Of a stretch of DNA of 64,000 bases, positions 43,941 through 50,764 are shown piece after piece (the stretch's first letter is position 1; each line of letters begins with the position of its first letter). Source of the stretch: Anaerolineae bacterium (GTDB lineage: Bacteria > Chloroflexota > Anaerolineae > Promineifilales > Promineifilaceae); assembly GCA_020848035.1 (NCBI GenBank), contig JADLAX010000031.1:1-64000 (forward strand), written 5' to 3'. The notes below the pieces were generated by a model. The model saw only the letters and a list, made by a program, of their open reading frames with translations. It was not told the DNA's origin and made no database searches. The translations under genes and the position numbers were made by a program.

Positions 43941-45539
43941 CTATTCCCACTCAATCGTCCCCGGCGGCTTGGAGGTGATGTCCAGCACCACCCGGTTCAC
44001 CCCGGCGACCTCGTTGACAATGCGGCGGCTCACTTTGGCCAGCAGCTCGTACGGCAACCTGGCCCAATCGGCCGTCATAAAATCCTCGGTGGTGACGGCA
44101 CGCAGGGCGATGACTTCCTGGTAGGTACGGCCGTCACCCATTACCCCCACGCTCTTCACCGGCAGCAGCACGGCAAACGACTGCTGCGTACCCAGCCGCA
44201 GCATCTCCGCCTGGCGCAGCTCGTCCACAAAAATGGCGTCGGCTTGCCGCAGCCGCTCCAGCCGCTGCCAGGTCACCTCGCCCAGGCAGCGAATCGCCAG
44301 CCCCGGCCCGGGAAATGGCTGCCGCCAGATGAGACTGTCGGGCAAACCGAGCGCCGTACCCACCGTGCGCACCTCGTCTTTAAACAGCTCGCGCAGCGGT
44401 TCCACCAGCTCAAAATCCATATCATCGGGCAGGCCGCCGACGTTGTGGTGGGTTTTGATGACGTGCGCATCTTTTTTGCCCTTGCCCGCGCTCTCAATCA
44501 CGTCCGGGTAGATGGTGCCCTGGGCCAAAAAGTCAATCTGGCCCAGCTTGTTCGCCTCGCGCTCAAAAATGCGCACAAACTTCTCGCCAATCAGCCGCCG
44601 CTTTTGCTCAGGGTCGGTCACCCCGGCCAGCATTTCCAGGTATTCCTCCACCGCGTTGATGGCGATCAGGTGCATGCCCTGTTCGCGCTGGAACGTTTCT
44701 ACCACCTGGGCCGCTTCGCCCTGGCGCAGCAAACCGTGATCGACAAAAATGCAGGTGAGCTGCTCGCCAATCGCCCGGTGGATGAGCCCGGCCGCCACGG
44801 CCGAATCCACCCCACCGCTCAAGCCGAGAACCACACGGCCGTTGCCCACCTGCGCCCGAATCAGCTCCACCTGCTCCTCGATGAAATTCACCGGCGTCCA
44901 ATCGGCCCCGCAGCCGCAAATGTGGTGCACAAAGTTGCTCAGCAGCCGCGCCCCCTGCGTGGTGTGCACCACCTCGGGATGAAACTGCACCGCGTAATAC
45001 CCTCGCGCCACATCCGCCGCCGCCGCCAAGGGCGAGTTGTCCGAATGGGCCAACGGCCGAAAACCCTTGGGCAGCGCCTCTACCTTGTCGCCGTGGCTCA
45101 TCCACACTTGGTGGAGATTGGTAATTGGAGATTGGAGACTATTTCCCTTCCAATCGCCAATCTCCACTCCCCAATTTCTAAACAACGGATCATCTGTCTG
45201 GTCAACCTGCAGCGTGGCCGGACCGTATTCGCGGTGCTGGCTGTAGCCCACCTGCCCACCAAAGCGCCGCGCCAGCAGCTGCATCCCATAACAAATGCCC
45301 AACACCGGCAGCCCGCTGTCGATCACAAAATCGGGCAGCGTCGGTGCCCCCGGGTCGTACACGCTGTTTGGCCCACCGCTGAGGATAAACCCTTTAGGCT
45401 GGAGGGCCATCACCTCGTCGGCAGGCGTAGACCAGGAAACCAGGCGGCTGTAGACATTGGCTTCGCGCACGCGCCGGGCGATGAGCTGGCTGTACTGCGA
45501 ACCGTAATCAAGAATGATGATCGTGTCGTGTGTCTTCAT
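43941..45539 (-). CDS. guaA: GMP synthase (glutamine-hydrolysing) with in-frame palindromic insert
   Basis: GuaA aminates XMP to GMP. The 532-residue protein has the class I glutamine amidotransferase domain ([20 protein letters not shown], catalytic Cys in [25 protein letters not shown]), the ATP pyrophosphatase domain with the [12 protein letters not shown] loop, and the C-terminal dimerisation domain ending in KPPGTIEWE. Between DPLFRN and [13 protein letters not shown], near residues 110-135, about 20 extra residues (containing [16 protein letters not shown]) interrupt a segment that is short and conserved in other GuaA proteins; they are encoded by a palindromic element. Since guaA is normally essential for growth without guanine, the insert must be tolerated. 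The ATG overlaps the stop of the APH-like gene by one base. Confidence 0.95.
   Translation of the reverse strand: MKTHDTIIILDYGSQYSQLIARRVREANVYSRLVSWSTPADEVMALQPKGFILSGGPNSVYDPGAPTLPDFVIDSGLPVLGICYGMQLLARRFGGQVGYSQHREYGPATLQVDQTDDPLFRNWGVEIGDWKGNSLQSPITNLHQVWMSHGDKVEALPKGFRPLAHSDNSPLAAAADVARGYYAVQFHPEVVHTTQGARLLSNFVHHICGCGADWTPVNFIEEQVELIRAQVGNGRVVLGLSGGVDSAVAAGLIHRAIGEQLTCIFVDHGLLRQGEAAQVVETFQREQGMHLIAINAVEEYLEMLAGVTDPEQKRRLIGEKFVRIFEREANKLGQIDFLAQGTIYPDVIESAGKGKKDAHVIKTHHNVGGLPDDMDFELVEPLRELFKDEVRTVGTALGLPDSLIWRQPFPGPGLAIRCLGEVTWQRLERLRQADAIFVDELRQAEMLRLGTQQSFAVLLPVKSVGVMGDGRTYQEVIALRAVTTEDFMTADWARLPYELLAKVSRRIVNEVAGVNRVVLDITSKPPGTIEWE
45111..45178. repeat. GGAGATTGG palindromic element inside guaA (in frame)
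   Basis: GGAGATTGGTAATTGGA (45113-45129) faces TCCAATCGCCAATCTCC (45149-45165), 15 of 17 pairs. It adds about 20 codons before the conserved MSHGD region of GMP synthase. Confidence 0.85.
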
Positions 45540-46546
45540 TAAATTGCCTCTCTCCCGCTGTTCAGGGCTATATCAATGGTACCGCCCGGCAAAAAGTTGG
45601 AAGCCACGTTGCGCAACGCCGCTTCCCGGTCGGTGCCGCCTTCGTCGCTCAGAAAAATTTGCTCGCAGTAGGCGGCAATATCTTGAATGATGCGTTCGCC
45701 GCGATAGTACGCCAGCACATCTTGGTCCACTTCGGCCGCGCCGTACCCCTCGTAAAACAGCGTGATTTCGCGCGGCGTGTGCCAGATGTTGCCCAGCCCA
45801 GCGCCAATAAACATCAAATCGCGCTCTTTGGGCGCCAGGATCGGGTCGTCCCAGTCCACCAGGTACAGCGCACCCTCGTGGCTGATGAGCAAATTCCAGG
45901 CGTGAATATCGCTGTGGCAAAGGACGTGAGGCAACGGCCGTTCCCTTACCCACTCAACCAACTGCTCCGTCCGCTGCACCAACCGGGCCACAGCTGCGCG
46001 CTTCTCCAGCAAAAAAGCGGCCAATTTTTGCGCCACGGGGTCGGTAAACGGCCGTTCCTGCACATGCTGCATAAAATAGTTCACCCGCTCACGCCACTGC
46101 GGTGGGTAGCTTTCCTGGGGAATGGCAGCAGCCAGGGCTGGCGGCAGAACGACCGACTGCACCCGGCGCAGCGCCGCGCCAAACTGCCGCCACTGGGCAT
46201 CCGTCAGCGGCACGTCGTAGGCATCATGCCCTTCGATGAAGGGAAAGAGCATCACCCGGTACTCACCCAGCTCGGCCCACAGCGCCCCGGATTGCGTGGC
46301 GTAAGCGGGAATGAGTTCCTGGATTCCCTGTTCGTGCAAAAAACGGGGCAGCGTGACCGACACTGCCTTAAACAGACCACGGCGCAGCTTAAGAAAGTAC
46401 GGTTTTTGCCTGGCGGTGAGGCGGTAAACGGCCGTGTTCACGTCCGCCCCCAGCGGCAAAAACTCCAGCCGGTCCACCGCCAGCCCAAACGCTGCCTGCA
46501 CGCAGGCAATAATTTCTTGGTCACCAATCGCTGGTTTTTCAAGCAT
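45539..46546 (-). CDS. Aminoglycoside-phosphotransferase-family kinase (APH-like)
   Basis: The 335-residue protein has the APH/choline-kinase fold: a nucleotide-binding N-lobe ([28 protein letters not shown]), catalytic loop [13 protein letters not shown] with Asp and Asn, and the metal site [17 protein letters not shown]. Members phosphorylate small molecules such as aminoglycosides, macrolides, homoserine, methylthioribose or choline; the substrate here is not predictable and resistance should not be assumed. I start at ATG 46546, where the N-terminus matches the family; a longer frame to 46687 would cross a hairpin and the end of xpt. It sits between xpt and guaA, and overlaps guaA by one base, hinting at a link to nucleoside or purine salvage. 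Confidence 0.85.
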   Translation of the reverse strand: MLEKPAIGDQEIIACVQAAFGLAVDRLEFLPLGADVNTAVYRLTARQKPYFLKLRRGLFKAVSVTLPRFLHEQGIQELIPAYATQSGALWAELGEYRVMLFPFIEGHDAYDVPLTDAQWRQFGAALRRVQSVVLPPALAAAIPQESYPPQWRERVNYFMQHVQERPFTDPVAQKLAAFLLEKRAAVARLVQRTEQLVEWVRERPLPHVLCHSDIHAWNLLISHEGALYLVDWDDPILAPKERDLMFIGAGLGNIWHTPREITLFYEGYGAAEVDQDVLAYYRGERIIQDIAAYCEQIFLSDEGGTDREAALRNVASNFLPGGTIDIALNSGREAI

Positions 46547-46560
46547 AAGTTTGGATATTT

Positions 46561-46609
46561 CCCCGGAAACTGCCACCAAAATTATCCGCCAGGTAGGGAG
46601 TTTCCGGGG
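46561..46609. repeat. Inverted repeat between xpt and the APH-like gene
   Basis: CCCCGGAAACT and AGTTTCCGGGG form an 11-bp stem around a 27-base loop. It could attenuate transcription from xpt into the downstream genes; there is no T-run. Confidence 0.55.
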
Positions 46610-46617
46610 AATTGAAT

Positions 46618-47190
46618 CTAGGCGAGTTGGATACGGCCGTCGGACATATCCACAATCGTCGCGGCGGCATAGATGGGCACGCCCCACTCCGCCAGCATCT
46701 CGCGGCCACCTTCAAACGTCTTTTCCACCACCGTGGCAATGCCCACCAATGTCGCCCCACTGCTCTGCACAATGCGCGCCAGGGCGGCGATGGTGCGCCC
46801 GGTGGCCAAAAAATCGTCTACAATCAGCACCCGATCCTCGGCGCACAAAAATTCTGGCGAAACCATCAGCGAGACGTTTTCACCCTTGGTATGGCTCGGC
46901 GCGTTTTCCACGTACACCGGCTCTTTCATGGTAATCGGCTTCTTTTTGCGAGCATACACCACCGGAATGTTGCCCAGCGCCTTGCCCGTCATCGCCGCCG
47001 GAATGAGTCCGCTGACTTCGGCCGTCAGCACCCGCGTTGGCTGCGCCGGGCCAAACTCAGCGGCAATCGCCTCGCCAACCTGCTCCATTAACAATGCATC
47101 AATCTGGTGATTCAAAAAACTGTCAATTTTAAGAATGCCCCGACCTAAATTCAGCCCTTCCTGCTCAATTCTGTGCTTTAACGCGTCCAT
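46618..47190 (-). CDS. xpt: Xanthine phosphoribosyltransferase
   Basis: The enzyme makes XMP from xanthine and PRPP. The 190-residue protein follows the Xpt pattern: MDALKHRIEQEGLNLGRGILKIDSFLNHQIDALLM, TRVLTAEVSGLIPAAMTG, YARKKKPITM, SPEFLCAEDRVLIVDDFLATGRT (PRPP-binding loop) and VVEKTFEGGRE. XMP is the substrate of GuaA, encoded two genes downstream, so the xpt-APH-guaA unit can turn xanthine into GMP. A GGAGATTGG palindromic element lies just upstream. I looked for a purine riboswitch in the leader and found none. Confidence 0.94.
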   Translation of the reverse strand: MDALKHRIEQEGLNLGRGILKIDSFLNHQIDALLMEQVGEAIAAEFGPAQPTRVLTAEVSGLIPAAMTGKALGNIPVVYARKKKPITMKEPVYVENAPSHTKGENVSLMVSPEFLCAEDRVLIVDDFLATGRTIAALARIVQSSGATLVGIATVVEKTFEGGREMLAEWGVPIYAAATIVDMSDGRIQLA

Positions 47191-47213
47191 GCCCCGTTTC
47201 CCTTCTATAAAAA

Positions 47214-47264
47214 GAAGATTGGAGATGAGCGATTCAGCAACCTCTCATCTCCAATCTCTAATCC
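47214..47264. repeat. GGAGATTGG palindromic element upstream of xpt (intergenic copy)
   Basis: AGATTGGAGATGAG faces CTCATCTCCAATCT. On the minus strand it would read EIGDERLLNRSSPIF, the same frame phrase as in the guaA and hyuA inserts. Confidence 0.75.
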
Positions 47265-47556
47265 TGTGCCAGTTATTAAAAATGACCGTGCCGCATGACC
47301 AAAATCATGAGGATACGGCCGTAACTCACATTGCCAAACGAATAATATCTTATATCATCATAAACAGGCGAAAAAAAGTCGCCCAAAAAGGTACAGCCGA
47401 AAACGAGAAAAATGCCCAATTCCCGGGGCTGTTTGTGGCCAAATAAACCTGAGAGGTTGGGATAATTTTCACAATTTCCTTGACGCCCACCTGACTCTAT
47501 TTTATAATCAACACATCGTTCAAAAAAAATTGAAAGTTGTGAACAAGGTAAATCTT

Positions 47557-48489
47557 ATGGTAAAAAAGATAGTGCAAGAAGGATTGGAGGCCGTAGAAAA
47601 ACAGCTGCGGGACATCGTAAAAAGTGATGTGGACGTGCTGCAAGACGCCGGTTTGCATATCATCAAATCGGGCGGCAAACGGCTCCGGCCCCAACTGGGC
47701 ATTCTGGCCTATCTGGCAGCGGGTGGGCAAGACGTGTCTCGCGTCATCCCTATGTCGGCGGCCATTGAAATGGTGCACACCGCCACGCTCGTTCACGACG
47801 ACATCAACGACCACAGCATGACCCGGCGCGGCCAGATTACCGTGCATGCTCGCTGGGGTCGCACCTTTGCCCTGCTGGCGGGCGACTACCTCTTTACCAA
47901 AGTGTATGAGCTGATGGCTCCCTACCCGTCGAACTACAATGTTATCATGGCGGATGCCACCACCAAGCTGGTAGAGGGTGAAACGCTGCAAGCCGCTGCC
48001 GCCAAAGCGGGCAACATGGACCGCGAAACGTACAAAACGATTATCAGCCGCAAGACGGCCAGCCTGTTTGAAGCCGCTGCCCGCATGGGAGCCATGCTGG
48101 CCGATGCCAGCGAAGAGCTGGTCGAAGCGCTGGCCACCTACGCTTACAACCTCGGCCTCACCTTCCAGATTGTGGACGACATTCTGGACATCGTGGGCGA
48201 CCCAGACACGCTGGGCAAGCCGGTGGGCACGGACATTGCCCAAAATCGCGGCGTGATGGCCACGCAAAACGGTGGGCTGGCGGTGCAGGAAGCGGTCGCC
48301 GAAATTGAGGATGATCCCATCGCCCGCATGATGGCCAACCTGCGCGAATCTGGCGCGGTAGAAATTGCCCGGATGCAGGCGGAGGAAACGGCCGTACGCG
48401 CCCGCACCGCCCTGGCCAATGTCCCCCAATCCCCGGCCCGCACCGAAATGGAAAACCTCATCGAAATGGTGCTGGACCGGCAAAACTAA
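47557..48489 (+). CDS. Polyprenyl diphosphate synthase
   Basis: This trans-prenyltransferase condenses isopentenyl diphosphate units onto an allylic primer to give the chain used for quinones or other lipids. The 310-residue protein has GGKRLRPQL, the first Asp-rich motif LVHDDINDHSMTRRG, and the second QIVDDILDIVGD, with RRG and KT motifs in place. Small-residue pattern before the first motif suggests a long-chain product (heptaprenyl to decaprenyl, or solanesyl), but length cannot be fixed by eye. I start at ATG 47557 with AAGGT upstream; a TTG at 47530 is also open. No quinone gene is adjacent. Confidence 0.92.
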   Translation: MVKKIVQEGLEAVEKQLRDIVKSDVDVLQDAGLHIIKSGGKRLRPQLGILAYLAAGGQDVSRVIPMSAAIEMVHTATLVHDDINDHSMTRRGQITVHARWGRTFALLAGDYLFTKVYELMAPYPSNYNVIMADATTKLVEGETLQAAAAKAGNMDRETYKTIISRKTASLFEAAARMGAMLADASEELVEALATYAYNLGLTFQIVDDILDIVGDPDTLGKPVGTDIAQNRGVMATQNGGLAVQEAVAEIEDDPIARMMANLRESGAVEIARMQAEETAVRARTALANVPQSPARTEMENLIEMVLDRQN

Positions 48490-48493
48490 TTCC

Positions 48494-48612
48494 CCCTCCC
48501 TAACCCTCCCCCGACGGGGGAGGGAACCGGAGTTCCCCCTCACCTCGGGAGGGGACTAGGGGAAGGGCTCCGGCCTCCCCTCCCTCCGGGAGGGGATAGA
48601 GGGGAGGGAAAT
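48494..48612. repeat. C/G-rich inverted repeat block 1
   Basis: CCCTCCCTAACCCTCCCCCG is followed by GGGGGAGGGAACCGGAG and further GGGAGGGGA units, giving nested hairpins. A shorter related block occurs at 48786-48862. Confidence 0.7.
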
Positions 48613-48627
48613 TCCCACCCACCCGGA

Positions 48628-48783
48628 ATGAACAAGAAGCCCCCGACCAACCCAACCCTCCTACATCATGCCCGCGAGATGCGTCAACAACCGACAGAAC
48701 CAGAACGCCGCTTATGGCAGCACCTGCGGCGCAAGCAGCTAGGCGGCTACAGGTTTCGGACGTGTTGGCTTCTGGTGGGCTAA
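48628..48783 (+). pseudogene. Truncated DUF559 (Vsr/restriction-endonuclease-like) gene
   Basis: A 51-residue frame encodes LLHHAREMRQQPTEPERRLW, QHLRRKQLGGYRFR, the conserved beginning of DUF559 proteins, which have an endonuclease-like fold. After GGYRFR the family sequence stops and five unrelated residues lead to TAA, so the catalytic part is missing. It is framed by two copies of a C/G-rich repeat, suggesting that repeats and fragment arrived or were trimmed together. Confidence 0.65.
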
Positions 48784-48785
48784 AT

Positions 48786-48862
48786 CAGCCCCCTCCCTAA
48801 CCCTCCCCCGAAGGGAGAGGGAACCGGATCCCCCCTCCCTTCGGGGAGGCTAGGGGGAGGGA
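48786..48862. repeat. C/G-rich inverted repeat block 2
   Basis: CCCCCTCCCTAACCCTCCCC and GGGGAGGCTAGGGGGAGGG form an inverted repeat closely related to 48494-48612. Confidence 0.7.
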
Positions 48863-48865
48863 AAT

Positions 48866-48886
48866 AGACGTTGCAATGCAACGTCT
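48866..48886. repeat. AGACGTTGCA palindrome
   Basis: AGACGTTGCA and TGCAACGTCT are separated by one base. Palindromes of this GACGTTGCAATGCAACGTC type occur as dispersed repeats in many bacterial genomes. Confidence 0.6.
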
Positions 48887-48959
48887 CTACGATAAATGTG
48901 TACAAAAACGCGGGCCACCATGTCCGCGTTTTTTGTTGCCTGGCGGTATAATTGCCGTC

Positions 48960-49748
48960 ATGCATGATAAATTGGTGGATTTAACGGCCGTTCTCCCCCT
49001 CATCCGCAACAACCAAACCATCGCCCTGGGTGGGTTGACCATTTACCGGCGTCCCGTAGCCTTTGTGCGGGCGCTGTTACAACGGCAGCCGCGCCCGCAA
49101 AACTTGACCTTGCTTACCTTCACCGCCGGGCTGGCCAGCGACATGCTCGTCGGTGGCGGCTGTGTGAGCCACGTGCGCACCTGCTACTTTGGGCTGGAGT
49201 CGTTTGGCCTGGCCCCGATGTTTACGAAGGCGGTGGCAGACGGCCGTCTCACCATCATCGAGGAGAGTGAGGCCAGCATTGCCTGCGGGCTGCGCGCGGC
49301 CGTGGGGCAGCTGGGCTTTATGCCCAGCCGCGCCTGGCAGGGCACCGATCTGTTCAAGGTGCGCCCTGACGTCAAAACCATCACCGACCCGTACAGCGGC
49401 GAAACGCTGACGGCCTTCCCGGCCATCCAGGTGGACGTGGCCATCATCCACGTGCTGAAGGCGGACCGCTTTGGCAACGCCATCCTGGGCGGCAATCCAA
49501 CAATTGATGAAATGTTGAGCAACGTGGCCAAAACGGTCATTTTGACGGCCGAAGAGGTCGTCGATCGATTGCCCGGACCGGTGGAGCTGACGGGATTGGC
49601 GGTAACGGCCGTTTGCCATGTCCCCAATGGCGCGTGGCCCACCTCCTGCTACCCGGCCTACCCGCTCGACGGCGAGGAAATCCTGCGCTACATCGACGTC
49701 TGCCACAACGGAGAATTTGAAGCCTATGTTGAAGAATCAAGAACTTAA
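48960..49748 (+). CDS. CoA-transferase subunit A (family I)
   Basis: The 262-residue subunit starts HDKLVDLTAVLPLIRNNQTIALGG and has IYRRPVAFVRALL, LLTFTAGLASDMLVGGG, TDLFKVRPDVKTITDPYSGE and VDVAIIHVLKADRFGNAILGG, as in alpha subunits of glutaconate/3-oxoacid-type CoA-transferases and their IpdA-like hydrolase relatives. The partner subunit follows after 69 bases that hold a palindromic repeat. The acyl substrate is not predictable. A frame reaching 48876 is open but starts within a repeat; the ATG at 48960 gives the family N-terminus. Confidence 0.85.
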   Translation: MHDKLVDLTAVLPLIRNNQTIALGGLTIYRRPVAFVRALLQRQPRPQNLTLLTFTAGLASDMLVGGGCVSHVRTCYFGLESFGLAPMFTKAVADGRLTIIEESEASIACGLRAAVGQLGFMPSRAWQGTDLFKVRPDVKTITDPYSGETLTAFPAIQVDVAIIHVLKADRFGNAILGGNPTIDEMLSNVAKTVILTAEEVVDRLPGPVELTGLAVTAVCHVPNGAWPTSCYPAYPLDGEEILRYIDVCHNGEFEAYVEESRT

Positions 49749-49750
49749 AA

Positions 49751-49809
49751 ATCAAAGATTACGCAGATTGAATAGATTTTTTATCTGCGTAATCTGCGAA
49801 ATCTTTGAT
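49751..49809. repeat. ATCAAAGATT-type palindrome, copy 2
   Basis: Arms ATCAAAGATTACGCAGATT and AATCTGCGAAATCTTTGAT form a long hairpin between the two CoA-transferase subunit genes, splitting what should be an operon. Same family as 34811-34869. Confidence 0.8.
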
Positions 49810-49817
49810 AAAAATTG

Positions 49818-50639
49818 ATGTATACGATTGACGAGTTAATTTGCGTTTGCATTAGCCGCCAGATTGAGGATGGCGAGCTGGTGGCCCAGGGCATGGCCAC
49901 GCCGCTGGTGGCCGCAGGTTACCTGCTGGCCAAGCTGACGCACGCGCCCAACCTCACCTTTATCTCGGCCATCGGGCAGACGTTTTGCCAGGAGTTTGCC
50001 CCGCTGGGGCTGACGACGGTGGAAAATTTGTGGCTCAGCAATGGGCTGTTCACGATCAACTTCATCACGGGCGTCTGCGATTTTTTGCCGCGCTACCAGC
50101 CCAAAGAGTTTTTCCGGCCCGGCCAGGTAGACCCGGTGGGCAATTTCAACAACGTGTTTATGGGCGGCACGTTCGACAAACCCCGCCTGCGGCTGCCCGG
50201 CTCGGCGGGCATTGCCGACGTGACGGTGTTTGAGGAGAACGTCTGCCTCTACGTGCCGCGCCACGGGCGACATACGTTTGTGCCTCAGCTGGATTTTCGC
50301 AGCGGCGTGGGGCACGTACCGGAACGGACACGCGGCTGCGGACCCCGTTACCTGGTGAGCGATTTGGGACAGTTTGATTTTGGTGGGGAAAACGGCCGTC
50401 TCCGCCTCACCACCCACCACCCCAACATCACTCCCCAACGCATCCAGGCCAAAACCGGCTTCTCGCTAGAAATCGCCCCCGATTTGCATGAAACCGCGCC
50501 GCCCACGGCCGAAGAGCTCCAACTCCTACGCGAAAAAATCGACCCACTGGGCATCCGCACCCTGGAAACCTTAAGCGGCGCTCACCGCAAAACCAAACTC
50601 CGCCAAATCCTCGCCGCGGAGAAAGCAAACCCCGGTTAA
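49818..50639 (+). CDS. CoA-transferase subunit B (family I)
   Basis: The 273-residue beta subunit begins YTIDELICVCISRQIEDGELVAQG and contains GLFTINFITGVCDFLPRYQPKEFFRPGQVDPVGNFNNVFMGG, RLPGSAGIADVTVF and TFVPQLDFRSGVGH, as in IpdB-like and glutaconate CoA-transferase beta subunits. The catalytic Glu of true transferases (in ExG motifs of the beta chain) is not obvious, so a CoA-lyase/hydrolase role like IpdAB is possible. It is preceded by a hairpin repeat with no clear ribosome binding site. The C-terminal 30 residues are charged and helical. Confidence 0.83.
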   Translation: MYTIDELICVCISRQIEDGELVAQGMATPLVAAGYLLAKLTHAPNLTFISAIGQTFCQEFAPLGLTTVENLWLSNGLFTINFITGVCDFLPRYQPKEFFRPGQVDPVGNFNNVFMGGTFDKPRLRLPGSAGIADVTVFEENVCLYVPRHGRHTFVPQLDFRSGVGHVPERTRGCGPRYLVSDLGQFDFGGENGRLRLTTHHPNITPQRIQAKTGFSLEIAPDLHETAPPTAEELQLLREKIDPLGIRTLETLSGAHRKTKLRQILAAEKANPG

Positions 50640-50647
50640 TTTTTTTC

Positions 50648-50714
50648 ACCGCAGAGAGCGCGGAGGACGCGAAGTTTTTTCTTTGTACTCTGCGCTCTCC
50701 GCGTCCTCTGCGGT
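50648..50714. repeat. ACCGCAGAG-type palindrome
   Basis: ACCGCAGAGAGCGCGGAGGACGC faces GCGTCCTCTGCGGT with a T-rich centre. A half-copy (CCGCAGAGAACGCCGAGGAC) is at 52979-53030. Such units recur as dispersed repeats in several phyla. Confidence 0.75.
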
Positions 50715-50764
50715 AAAGTTTTTTGGTTGGCAGAACCGGGGGCGTCGATGTAACATTGCCGCCC

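Larger units (their letters stand above)
48490..48959. other. Repeat-rich intergenic region
   Basis: This 470-base gap contains two blocks of C-/G-rich repeats (CCCTCCCTAACCCTCCCCCGA type at 48494-48612 and 48786-48862), each with complementary GGGGGAGGG stretches that can fold, a truncated DUF559-type frame between them (48628-48783), and a short palindrome at 48866-48886. No complete gene is present. Confidence 0.7.

Noticed and set aside
43863..45542. A 559-codon plus-strand frame opposite guaA
   Set aside because: It mirrors the reading of a certain gene (guaA) and has no recognisable motifs; shadow frame.
45539..46546. Antibiotic-resistance aminoglycoside phosphotransferase
   Set aside because: The fold is APH-like, but the gene lies in a purine salvage unit and has no features that point to drug substrates; calling resistance would be unsupported.
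47191..47460. Possible purine riboswitch upstream of xpt
   Set aside because: I compared the leader with the purine aptamer core and found no matching three-way junction or conserved TATA...loop bases; only a palindromic element and an ACGGCCGT copy are there.
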